64,000 bases of DNA, from NCBI RefSeq assembly GCF_026183735.1, contig NZ_JAPFRE010000015.1, positions 383,914 to 447,913 of the forward strand. The letters run 5' to 3'. The translations under genes were made by a program, and so were the position numbers. Under the pieces are notes generated by a model, which did not search any database, was not told where the DNA came from, and saw nothing but the letters and a program-made list of their open reading frames with translations. The DNA comes from Alteromonas sp. ASW11-130. Lineage in GTDB: Bacteria; Pseudomonadota; Gammaproteobacteria; Enterobacterales; Alteromonadaceae. Shown piece after piece: positions 36,911 to 44,588 of this stretch; position 1 is the first letter of the stretch, and each line of letters starts with the position of its first letter.

Positions 36911-37100
36911 AAATATAGCTACCATGTTTGTTATCGTAAGAACCAGTGAATCAGGCACGAACACAACAAGAGAGACAAACTATTTACAATCATCCCGTGA
37001 CTTAAAAACGCATTGGTGTGCGAACATTGAAAATAATGTTATAGACTATTTTTTATACTTATGTAGAGTTTCTAATGTAAATTTATTGTAGATTAGGTTA

Positions 37101-38600
37101 ATGACTAAACGTTCAGACAAGGTAGAGCAAGACCAAACCAGAGTGCGCCCGCCCGCCTCAGGTGATTCCAGCCGCGCCACTGACGAAACCGTTGTTACTC
37201 GTAACAAACCCACTTCTGAAGCAACAAGCCCCCCCCCTAAACGTTACCCTAATAAAACGTCAGGCACCCGTGATCCAGCCTCTATCGAACCAGACGAGAT
37301 AACTCATTCATCTGAAAAAGCAATTGGTAAAATTATCAAAGGGCGCTTTGTTATTACCCAGCATTTAGGCGATGGAGGCATGGGCAGCGTATACAAAGCG
37401 CGTGATATCATTCAAGAGCAGGCCCACGAAAAAAACCCATGGGTGGCAATTAAGTTACTCGATATGGTGGAGCTCAATAATCAAGATGCATTAATGTGGT
37501 TGCAACGGGAAACGAGTAAGGCTCGAAGCCTCGCGCATCCCAACGTTATTCGCGTTTACGATATCGATAAAGACGGTGATCAAGTCTATATGACAATGGA
37601 GTACTTGGAAGGTATTTCCCTCGAAACGTGGATTGAAAAACATTCTCCTGCCACCGTAGAAGCATGTGAGCCTATATGGAAAGCAGTGGCTGCTGCGGTA
37701 GATTTCTCTCATCAAATGGGTATTGTCCATTGCGATCTTAAACCTAGTAACGTGTTAATCAGTAACGAAGGCGAAATTAAGGTTATCGACTTTGGTATCG
37801 CCCGGGGGCATGCCGAGGGGCACCAGGATGTAACAGTGTTTAACCCCGGCGATTGGGGGGCGTTTACGCCAGGTTATGCCAGTTGTGAATTGATCACAGG
37901 GTTATCGCCCGAGCCAAAGGACGATATCTATTCGATGTCGGTGTTGATGTATAAAATGCTGACAGGTAGGAAACCGTTTGGCGATCAAGATGCAACCAAG
38001 GCCAAAATGCTAGGCTTACAGCCTCGGCCAATAAAAGGTGTATCGCCTGCCTTCTGGGAACAGCTAAAAAAAGGCTTAAGTTTTGAACGTAAATCCCGTC
38101 CCAACTCCGCCTTAGCGTTACTGCCCGACTCTCAACATAAAAAAATACCCACAAAGGCAATAGTGGCTATTTCTGTGATGGGCCTCGCTGCTGGGGTGGC
38201 CTACTTTACATTAGTGCCCGAGCGCGCTGCTACCCCTGAGGTAGAATCAGGCCATAGTTCCGCAGAGAGACCGCCTGTTAAAGCGTTGGCGCCTGAAGTG
38301 GCGGAAGAAATCGCCGTTATACTGGATATTGCCCAAGCACATTTTGAAATGGAGTTTTATGTCAGGCCCGCCGGCGCAAATGCGCGCGAAGCTTACATGC
38401 ACGTACTGACCCTTGACCCTACCAATGAACAAGCGCTAGAGGGGCTAAATAAAGTCGCCGAACATTTTCTAACAAACGCTAAAGAATACATCGAAGCGCA
38501 TGACTATGAGCGCGCCGGCGTTGCAATTGCCCAAGGATTGAAAACCGTCCCTGAACATAAGGCCCTGTTAGACCTACAGAAAAATCTGGAGACACTGTAG
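37101..38600 (+). CDS. Membrane-anchored Hanks-type Ser/Thr protein kinase
   Basis: 499 aa. Residues 1-80 are disordered and Thr/Ser-rich with 'DQTRVRPP' and 'DETVVTR', resembling FHA-binding phospho-sites. Kinase domain ~81-335: Gly loop 'LGDGGMGSVYKA' (89-100), VAIK lysine 118, catalytic loop 'HCDLKPSN' (210-217, HCD rather than HRD), DFG 230-232, 'TPGYASCE' (256-263, replacing APE). One transmembrane helix follows (about 352-372), then ~120 helical residues that resemble TPR units on the outer side. It may sense envelope signals and phosphorylate cytosolic targets. First gene of a run with a caspase-like lipoprotein (92-bp gap) and a hydrolase. Confidence 0.9.
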   Translation: MTKRSDKVEQDQTRVRPPASGDSSRATDETVVTRNKPTSEATSPPPKRYPNKTSGTRDPASIEPDEITHSSEKAIGKIIKGRFVITQHLGDGGMGSVYKARDIIQEQAHEKNPWVAIKLLDMVELNNQDALMWLQRETSKARSLAHPNVIRVYDIDKDGDQVYMTMEYLEGISLETWIEKHSPATVEACEPIWKAVAAAVDFSHQMGIVHCDLKPSNVLISNEGEIKVIDFGIARGHAEGHQDVTVFNPGDWGAFTPGYASCELITGLSPEPKDDIYSMSVLMYKMLTGRKPFGDQDATKAKMLGLQPRPIKGVSPAFWEQLKKGLSFERKSRPNSALALLPDSQHKKIPTKAIVAISVMGLAAGVAYFTLVPERAATPEVESGHSSAERPPVKALAPEVAEEIAVILDIAQAHFEMEFYVRPAGANAREAYMHVLTLDPTNEQALEGLNKVAEHFLTNAKEYIEAHDYERAGVAIAQGLKTVPEHKALLDLQKNLETL

Positions 38601-38692
38601 CACCTGGTTAAATCTGTCTATTTAATAGACACCCGGTGTGGCTGGACTATAATTTTATAAGTGCCCGCCACGCACCTATTAAATAAAAAATC

Positions 38693-41353
38693 ATGACACC
38701 ATATCGCTATATCAATGTTACCTGCCAACGGCTAAGACTGTTTTGGCTTTTTAGTGCCCTGTTATTCTCACTCGCAGCCTGTAGATCCACCCAGGATATG
38801 CGCGCGGAGCTCAATGAATCTACTTTAAGAGCCGTTGATGTTGATCAGTTAGAAGTGGTCGATTGCCAACTACCCGGCATGGTAAAAATGCTAGGTACCA
38901 TGAAATATGTCACCCCCAGAAGGCCAGCCCGACTTACTGCGAATGAGTGCAGCATTCGCGGTGGTGAATACACGCTTAAAGACAGAGCTACGCTAGAATC
39001 TTCGTTAGAAGTTTGGTTACCCCCGGCCCTTGAAGGCGACGCGAAAGCGCAGAACTATGTGGGTCAGTTGTATGAAGCAGGAGTGAACAAAACACCCGAT
39101 TATGAGCTAGCCGCGTTATGGTACAAACGCGCCGCTGAACAGAGCTTCAAAGAGGCACAAGTTAATCTTGGGTTTCTTTACGAAACTGGAAAAGGGGTGG
39201 CTCAAGACAAAAAGAAGGCGCTAAATTTATACCGGCAGGCAGCGGGGCTTAGTGACGACCAACTTGAATATGAGTCGGTGATAAATGAACGCGTATTAAC
39301 GCAAGTCAATAAGTACCAACAACAGTTAAAAGATAATCAAAACCACAATGCGACATTGGAGGAAAAATTAAACGCGCTTTACACCAAACACAACGCGACG
39401 CTAAATGAAATGCGGCAACTGCAGGAAGAAAAACGCCTTGCTCACACAACAAATACGTCCACACGCTCTCCAGAGAATATAACGACTGTTAATGAACGCA
39501 TAGCCCAGCTACAAAGGAGCAACCAGGCGCTATTGGCAAAAATTGACGAGCTTGGTGCAGAAAATAAATTGAGCAATGCCCAGCTACGCGGCGAGCGCGA
39601 AAGCTTAAATAGGCTGCTGAATGGGCAAAGCCAGAATTCCCACGCGCTTCAACAGCAATTGCAGCAAAAAGAACAGGAGTTGGCGGCGTTAACAATGCAA
39701 ATGGACACGCTTAAATCAACTTTCGCCGCTGAAAAAGCAGCGTTGCAAAAGAACGCTTCCCAAATTACTGCCACTTCAGGCGACCAAATAAAACAACTTC
39801 AATCCCAACTGTTAGAAAAGAGTTTGGCTGTAAATAAAGTTCAGCACGAAAACGAAAAATATCAGAATCAGCACCAAGCTTATCAAGCCACCATCGCCCA
39901 GTTAGAACAAAACTTAGCCGCCGTAGCCTCCAAAGATGCCGGGGTCGCCGACATATACCAGATAAAAATCGAAGGATTAAACCAGGAATTGGCGCAAAAT
40001 AAGCTTAAGCTGCAAAATACTGAACAACATGCAAAGGCCCTTGAAATAGAGCGAGAAAATTTAAGCCTAGAACTGCAACAAGAAGCCGCCAAATCTACTC
40101 AACAGCAGCAACAACTGGTTGCTTTACAATTAGAATTAGCCGATAACCAATTATTGCAAGAACAGACGCTCGCTACGGTTAATCAATTAGAAGCCGACAA
40201 AGCGCAAATACAAAATAAACTTGAACAAGTTACCGCAATGAATGCTGATTCGACCCAGGCGCTAGAGAACAAGGTGGCCGAATTAACCGCGCAATTAACC
40301 GAGAAAGACGACGCGATAACACGGTTTTCTGCGCAGCACGCCGAATTGGCTCAGGTAAATCAAAATCTAAAGCAAAAATTACGCAATGACGCGCAAGAAA
40401 CATCGGGCTTAATTCAAGAACTTGCTGCGAAAACCATGGCATTAAGTCAGAAGCAACACGATATAATTCGGTTAGAGACCCAAATCGACCAGCTTTCGCG
40501 AGAGTATAAAAGCGTTAATTTGATCGCTAAAAACGCTCCTGAGAGTGCTAAACCCAAAATGCGCGCTATTTCGCTATCTCCTGAACAAAGCCAGTTGTAT
40601 GCGTCGTTTGGCAAATTCCATGCACTCATTATTGGCAATGACAGTTATCAATATTTACCCAGCCTGAACACTACCGTAAGCGATGCACATCGCCTGGACA
40701 GAATATTAACCCAACAATACGGCTACGATACCACGGTGCTAATCAACGCTGATCGTCAGGCCATTCTCACCGCGCTGTACGAACTGAAAAAGTCCTTAAA
40801 TAATGAAACCAACTTACTCATTTATTACGCCGGACACGGAGAGATAAGCGATTCTCGTGGGCATTGGCTTCCTGTAGATGCACGGCCTAACAGTCAAGTT
40901 AATTGGATCCCAACACAACAGGTAACCGACTTAGTCGCCCTCATTGAAGCCAGAAAGATCATTATTGTAGCCGATAGCTGCTACTCGGGTGTATTAACGC
41001 GTAGTTCAATTCTATCGTCCGGTATTCGCGGTGATATCAATGACGAAAAATACCAGCGCTGGTTAAAAGCCATGGCAAGGGGTAAATCCCGCACTGTATT
41101 GACCTCGGGCGGCTTGCAGCCTGTTTTAGACAGCGGCGGCGGCGAACACTCATTGTTTGCCAAATATTTTCTGCAAGCGTTGGAAGATAATCAGGGTATT
41201 ATCGACGCTTATACTTTGTACAACCAAATTTTCATGGATGTAAAAGAAGGCGCACTGGTGATGGACGTCGATCAGTCACCTCAGTATGCACCGATTAAAA
41301 ATGCCAACCATTACTCCGTTGATTATTTCTTTATTAACCGTCAATCTCTTTAA
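38693..41353 (+). CDS. Lipoprotein with Sel1 repeats, long coiled coil and caspase-like (C14) domain
   Basis: 886 aa. Lipobox 'LFSLAAC' puts the lipidated Cys at 30. Sel1-like repeats at ~120-190 ('AQNYVGQLYEAGVNKT', 'AALWYKRAAEQSFKEAQVN', 'GFLYETGKGVAQDKKKAL'). Residues ~200-625 are a long Gln/Glu/Lys-rich coiled coil. The C-terminal ~240 residues are a caspase fold: 'FHALIIGNDSYQYLP', catalytic His715 in 'YYAGHGE' and Cys763 in 'DSCYSG'. Both catalytic residues are kept, so it should be an active peptidase on the periplasmic or surface side, tethered by lipid. Its stop touches the GTG of the next gene. A kinase, a caspase and a hydrolase together suggest a signal-controlled envelope proteolysis or cell-death module; inference only. 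Confidence 0.9.
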   Translation: MTPYRYINVTCQRLRLFWLFSALLFSLAACRSTQDMRAELNESTLRAVDVDQLEVVDCQLPGMVKMLGTMKYVTPRRPARLTANECSIRGGEYTLKDRATLESSLEVWLPPALEGDAKAQNYVGQLYEAGVNKTPDYELAALWYKRAAEQSFKEAQVNLGFLYETGKGVAQDKKKALNLYRQAAGLSDDQLEYESVINERVLTQVNKYQQQLKDNQNHNATLEEKLNALYTKHNATLNEMRQLQEEKRLAHTTNTSTRSPENITTVNERIAQLQRSNQALLAKIDELGAENKLSNAQLRGERESLNRLLNGQSQNSHALQQQLQQKEQELAALTMQMDTLKSTFAAEKAALQKNASQITATSGDQIKQLQSQLLEKSLAVNKVQHENEKYQNQHQAYQATIAQLEQNLAAVASKDAGVADIYQIKIEGLNQELAQNKLKLQNTEQHAKALEIERENLSLELQQEAAKSTQQQQQLVALQLELADNQLLQEQTLATVNQLEADKAQIQNKLEQVTAMNADSTQALENKVAELTAQLTEKDDAITRFSAQHAELAQVNQNLKQKLRNDAQETSGLIQELAAKTMALSQKQHDIIRLETQIDQLSREYKSVNLIAKNAPESAKPKMRAISLSPEQSQLYASFGKFHALIIGNDSYQYLPSLNTTVSDAHRLDRILTQQYGYDTTVLINADRQAILTALYELKKSLNNETNLLIYYAGHGEISDSRGHWLPVDARPNSQVNWIPTQQVTDLVALIEARKIIIVADSCYSGVLTRSSILSSGIRGDINDEKYQRWLKAMARGKSRTVLTSGGLQPVLDSGGGEHSLFAKYFLQALEDNQGIIDAYTLYNQIFMDVKEGALVMDVDQSPQYAPIKNANHYSVDYFFINRQSL

Positions 41354-42184
41354 GTGAAGTGGCATACGAAAGTGCGATCGATAGTTCCGCTAGCCATACT
41401 TACTGCGGTAACTGCAATCATGCTGTGTTCATGCGCTGCCCCACATCAGACATTTAACCATACCGCGGAACAATTACACTTTATCCAAAGTTACCTTAAG
41501 ACCAGGTTATTTAATCACATAGTATTCAGCAACCACAAAACATACAAAAATGAGGTGCACATTTACTTTGCGGGAGACGGCACCCCTTGGATACAGGGGA
41601 AAATACCCGCCGTGGATCCGACCCCCAGAGACTCAGTGGCACTGACCTTAATGAATCACGATAAGTCAGCCTCTGTGCTTATTGGCAGACCCTGCTACCA
41701 CGGCTTTCACCAGATGCCAAAGTGTGAGCCCGTACATTGGACAAACGGACGGTATTCTCCACAGATTGTTGAAAGTATGCATCTGGCGCTAGCAGAGACC
41801 CTGAAAAGCTTTCCACATAACACATCAGTAGTGCTGATTGGTTATAGCGGCGGCGCGACGCTGGCGAGTTTGCTAGCGCAGTGGGATCAGCCCCAGAACA
41901 AGCTTAATATAAGTAAGATTATTAGTATTGCGGGAAATCAAGACATTGATGCCTGGTGTGATTATCATAATGTACCCAGGTTAGCTGCGTCGATGAATCC
42001 GGTGAAGCAGCCCGCTTTACCTAAGCATATTGCACAGATATTTATAGTGGGAGCCAACGATAAGGTGGTGTTACCTGAACATAGTATCGCGTATGCAGAA
42101 CGGCAACCGAATACACGCGTTATTTGGGTTGAAGGCGGTGACCACGTGTGCTGTTGGCAGCGGACGTTGGAAGAGGTACTTTAG
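41354..42184 (+). CDS. Alpha/beta-hydrolase-fold lipoprotein
   Basis: 276 aa, GTG start immediately after the caspase gene stop (TAA GTG), so translationally coupled. Signal with lipobox-like 'IMLCSCAAP'. Hydrolase motifs: nucleophile elbow 'LIGYSGGATLASLL' (GxSxG), acid 'VGANDKVVLPEHS', and His in 'EGGDHVCCW'. The early 'EVHIYFAGDGTPWIQG' supplies the oxyanion-side strand. Probably a periplasm-facing esterase, lipase or peptidase; substrate unknown. Confidence 0.85.
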   Translation: MKWHTKVRSIVPLAILTAVTAIMLCSCAAPHQTFNHTAEQLHFIQSYLKTRLFNHIVFSNHKTYKNEVHIYFAGDGTPWIQGKIPAVDPTPRDSVALTLMNHDKSASVLIGRPCYHGFHQMPKCEPVHWTNGRYSPQIVESMHLALAETLKSFPHNTSVVLIGYSGGATLASLLAQWDQPQNKLNISKIISIAGNQDIDAWCDYHNVPRLAASMNPVKQPALPKHIAQIFIVGANDKVVLPEHSIAYAERQPNTRVIWVEGGDHVCCWQRTLEEVL

Positions 42185-42316
42185 CAGACTTTAGCGCGTT
42201 ATCTCGCCAGCTAGACAATCACTCGGCAGGTAGCCGATAAGTCGCAAGATAACTTGATCATTCGAACGCTTATAGACTAGGTTTAAACTTATAAGGCTAT
42301 AATTCACGGAAGATGT

Positions 42317-42778
42317 ATGAAAATTTCAATACAGTCCTCTCTTTTACGCCAGTTATTACTACTGCAATCATTACTCCTGTGCTCTCTGGCGTATGGTCAA
42401 ACCAACGAGAAACCAAAAGACAAAGATTCCTCCTCTTCTGAATTGAGTGAAAGTATTAACCAATCTGCGGAAGAAGAAGAGCCTGAAATGCTTTTCTCAG
42501 ATGAAGAAATTGAGACGGACTACTTTAGCCTTGAGCAAGAGCCAGTCAGCTCATTTGAGAACGAAGATATTGCTAAGACTGTTGAGGCCGGTCCTGTAGC
42601 AAGATCGGTAGACTTAAGCGAGGCAAGCTCACGTTATAAAAAACTTAAAATGGACTTAGGCGGTGATGATACCGACCCTAATCCTGAATGGTGTGCAGAA
42701 AAATGTAAGGAAGGTTCTGAAAGTTGTGATGAGCTAATTGTGCTTTTATGTAGCAGCATCAATACCGAAATCGAGTAA
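42317..42778 (+). CDS. Exported acidic protein of unknown function
   Basis: 153 aa. Signal peptide (…LLLLQSLLLCSLAYG-QT) and then a strongly acidic, Ser/Glu-rich disordered stretch ('SAEEEEPEMLFSDEEIE') and a C-terminal region with four cysteines ('EWCAEKCKEGSESCDEL', 'LLCSS') that may form two disulfides. Probably periplasmic or secreted. Pairs with the next gene (5-nt gap). No family recognised. Confidence 0.65.
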   Translation: MKISIQSSLLRQLLLLQSLLLCSLAYGQTNEKPKDKDSSSSELSESINQSAEEEEPEMLFSDEEIETDYFSLEQEPVSSFENEDIAKTVEAGPVARSVDLSEASSRYKKLKMDLGGDDTDPNPEWCAEKCKEGSESCDELIVLLCSSINTEIE

Positions 42779-42783
42779 TCCAG

Positions 42784-43365
42784 GTGCCAGACAACTGTAA
42801 ATTTGAAAAAAAAGTATCGGGATGGGAAATTTCTGCTTTGGTGTTTTCCTTTCTGTTTTCCTTGTTCGCCGTTGTTATCTCATACTTAGCTTACACCGCT
42901 TCAAAAAATCACAATCAATTAAGCCTAAAGCCTCTCTTGGCGATTGAATTAGATTACCACCCCTCAAAAGATTTCTCTGGCTTAATTCTAAATAACCTCG
43001 GAAATGGGTTAGCCATAGTGGAATGTTACGATGTTAAAGTTGACGGAAAGTCTGTCCCTCATTATAAATACGGCGGCATGAAAACAGCTATCGCGCTTTT
43101 GGGCATCGACGAAAATTGGTTATCGTTCCGCCCACTGAGAAAAAACGACATCTATCAAGTTAATAGTAGTACCCCTTTTCTGGCAGTGGCATCAAGTGAC
43201 TACCACCTGCAATTTACGAAACTGACAGAAAAACTCGACAGACTCGAAGTTTACTTGGCTTACAAATCGCTGTACAACAACAAGTCCACAGCAACCTACC
43301 CACCCAATTTACACACAAGCTTTGATGCAGTATGTGAAGCGCAAAGTAAGGTAAAAGTACTGTAA
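42784..43365 (+). CDS. Membrane-anchored protein of unknown function
   Basis: 193 aa from a GTG 5 nt after the preceding stop. One N-terminal transmembrane helix ('ALVFSFLFSLFAVVISYLAY', about 19-38), then a beta-rich soluble domain ('SLKPLLAIELDYHPS', 'GLILNNLGNGLAIVECYDV'), a layout seen in many small anchored proteins of unknown function. No motif gives a role. Coupled to the exported acidic protein, so the two may interact. Confidence 0.65.
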   Translation: MPDNCKFEKKVSGWEISALVFSFLFSLFAVVISYLAYTASKNHNQLSLKPLLAIELDYHPSKDFSGLILNNLGNGLAIVECYDVKVDGKSVPHYKYGGMKTAIALLGIDENWLSFRPLRKNDIYQVNSSTPFLAVASSDYHLQFTKLTEKLDRLEVYLAYKSLYNNKSTATYPPNLHTSFDAVCEAQSKVKVL

Positions 43366-43570
43366 CAAAACTTGCTATGCTGTGAATGTTAGTTTTGCTT
43401 GGTATTGTGATTTTTCATGGTCTTGAGGTGGGGATGGCTATTAAGTTTAGCGCCAAACACGAATAAATTATTGAGCGAGAGCATGGTCGGCAAATTTAAC
43501 CCGTGCGCGAACATCTGAAATTGCAACTGGCAATGTTGCCGAACGAATTTCTCAGCCACGGAATACAACA

Positions 43571-43609
43571 GATACAAAAAAGCCGACGCGAAGTCGGCAT
43601 TTTTGTATC
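43571..43609 (-). terminator. Terminator of tRNA-Arg
   Basis: A 39-bp palindrome: GATACAAAAA…TTTTTGTATC outer arms and GCCGAC-GCGAA-GTCGGC stem. On the minus strand it follows the tRNA 3' end at once; it can work in both directions. Confidence 0.9.
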
Positions 43610-43686
43610 TGGCGCACCCGATAGGATTCGAACCTATGACCTTTGCCTCCGGAGGGCAACGCTCTATCCAGCTGAGCTACGGGTGC
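43610..43686 (-). tRNA. tRNA-Arg(CCG)
   Basis: 77 nt on the minus strand with the 3' CCA encoded. Acceptor GCACCCG/CGGGTGC, D arm GCTCAGCTGGATAGAGC, anticodon stem TTGCC/GGCAA with loop CTCCGGA (anticodon CCG, reads CGG), T arm ATAGG-TTCGAAT-CCTAT, discriminator G. All stems pair. Confidence 0.97.
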
Positions 43687-43712
43687 GTATTGCGTAAAAC
43701 GTGTTTCTGACC
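43668..43712 (-). repeat. 45-bp direct repeat, copy A (tRNA 5' part plus leader)
   Basis: Identical to 43818-43862 (offset 150 bp). Covers the first 19 nt of tRNA-Arg and 26 nt of upstream leader. Confidence 0.9.
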
Positions 43713-44076
43713 CGTCCATGGTGGGTCAGTCCTGCCGCAACGTCCTGTTGCGGCGTTGCGTGCCTTGAGGCGTGACGTTAAGTCACTCCTCATCGCCTAA
43801 AGGCGACCGGTACTCACCCAGCTGAGCTACGGGTGCGTATTGCGTAAAACGTGTTTCTGACCAACGTTTATTACTTGTTAAGGTCAAAGCGGACGTAATG
43901 ATACTGATGCTTATCACTGGGTTCAACTTATTTTATTCACTACCTTTATTTAGTGATGAAATAAAATTAATCCCTTCTTTTTATAAGTATTTGCTTCTAA
44001 ACAGTTGTAGGTGAATGATTAACCGTTATAAACTTGGGAGTTGATAAGAAATAAATTCAATTGCCTGGAGACAGAT
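43713..44076. other. tRNA leader and intergenic region
   Basis: Contains the partial tRNA copy, two small hairpins (GACCCGTCCATGGTGGGTC near 43711-43729; GCCGCAACGTCCTGTTGCGGC near 43735-43755) and a possible tRNA promoter with TTGACC on the minus strand at 43882-43887. The right end is the promoter region of the cytochrome gene. Confidence 0.5.
43818..43862 (-). pseudogene. Partial tRNA-Arg copy (5' fragment) with duplicated leader, direct repeat copy B
   Basis: On the minus strand 43836-43818 reads GCACCCGTAGCTCAGCTGG, the first 19 nt of the intact tRNA, then departs. Together with the 26-nt leader it is an exact 45-bp copy of the sequence at the intact tRNA. It cannot fold as a tRNA. A leftover of a tandem tRNA duplication. 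Confidence 0.85.
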
Positions 44077-44484
44077 GTGAAATTGAAAACGTGGTTAGGT
44101 ATTTTAACAGCAGTCGTTGCTGTATTCACCGTTCAGGCTCAGGACATGAGCGAAGAAGCAATTAAAGAGCGTATTAAGCCAGAGGGCTCTGTGTATATTG
44201 CAGGTGCTGAAGCCCAGACTGCTGCCGCGGGTGGCGGTGGAGCTAAATCTGGCGAAGATGTATACAACCAATCATGTATGGCGTGTCACGGGGCTGGCGT
44301 ATTGGGCGCCCCTAAGTTGCATGTTGCCGCCGACTGGGAGCCTCGATTGGCTGAGCGCGGTTTAGATGGTATCTGGGAGAACGCGTTAAATGGCATAAAT
44401 GCTATGCCGCCGCGCGGAACGTGCGCAACCTGTAGCGATGATGAAATCAAAGCGGCAATTGAATTCATGATTGAAGGAATTTAG
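44077..44484 (+). CDS. Cytochrome c5-type monohaem protein
   Basis: 135 aa from GTG 44077 with GGAG 6 nt upstream; this start yields a proper signal peptide (LKTWLGILTAVVAVFTVQAQ). Haem motif 'SCMACHGAG' (CxxCH) and axial Met in 'GINAMPPRG', followed by 'TCATCSDDEIKAAIEFM', the typical cytochrome c5 tail with an extra CxxC pair. A Gly/Ala-rich linker precedes the haem domain. Periplasmic electron carrier; followed by a terminator. Confidence 0.93.
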   Translation: MKLKTWLGILTAVVAVFTVQAQDMSEEAIKERIKPEGSVYIAGAEAQTAAAGGGGAKSGEDVYNQSCMACHGAGVLGAPKLHVAADWEPRLAERGLDGIWENALNGINAMPPRGTCATCSDDEIKAAIEFMIEGI

Positions 44485-44501
44485 CCAGATTTCAAAATAT
44501 T

Positions 44502-44528
44502 AACGTCACTTACAACAGTGGCGTTTTT
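44502..44528 (+). terminator. Terminator after cytochrome gene
   Basis: AACGTCAC-loop-GTGGCGTT (one G-U) running into TTTTTAT, 18 nt past the stop. Confidence 0.8.
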
Positions 44529-44588
44529 ATCTGAAATCGGTTAGTTTAAACCCTAAATCTCTCACTCTTCATTTTATTGGCTAGCTGG

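Noticed and set aside
43503..43697. 64-codon plus-strand frame across the tRNA region
   Set aside because: It reads through the terminator and antisense of tRNA-Arg; a known type of spurious annotation.
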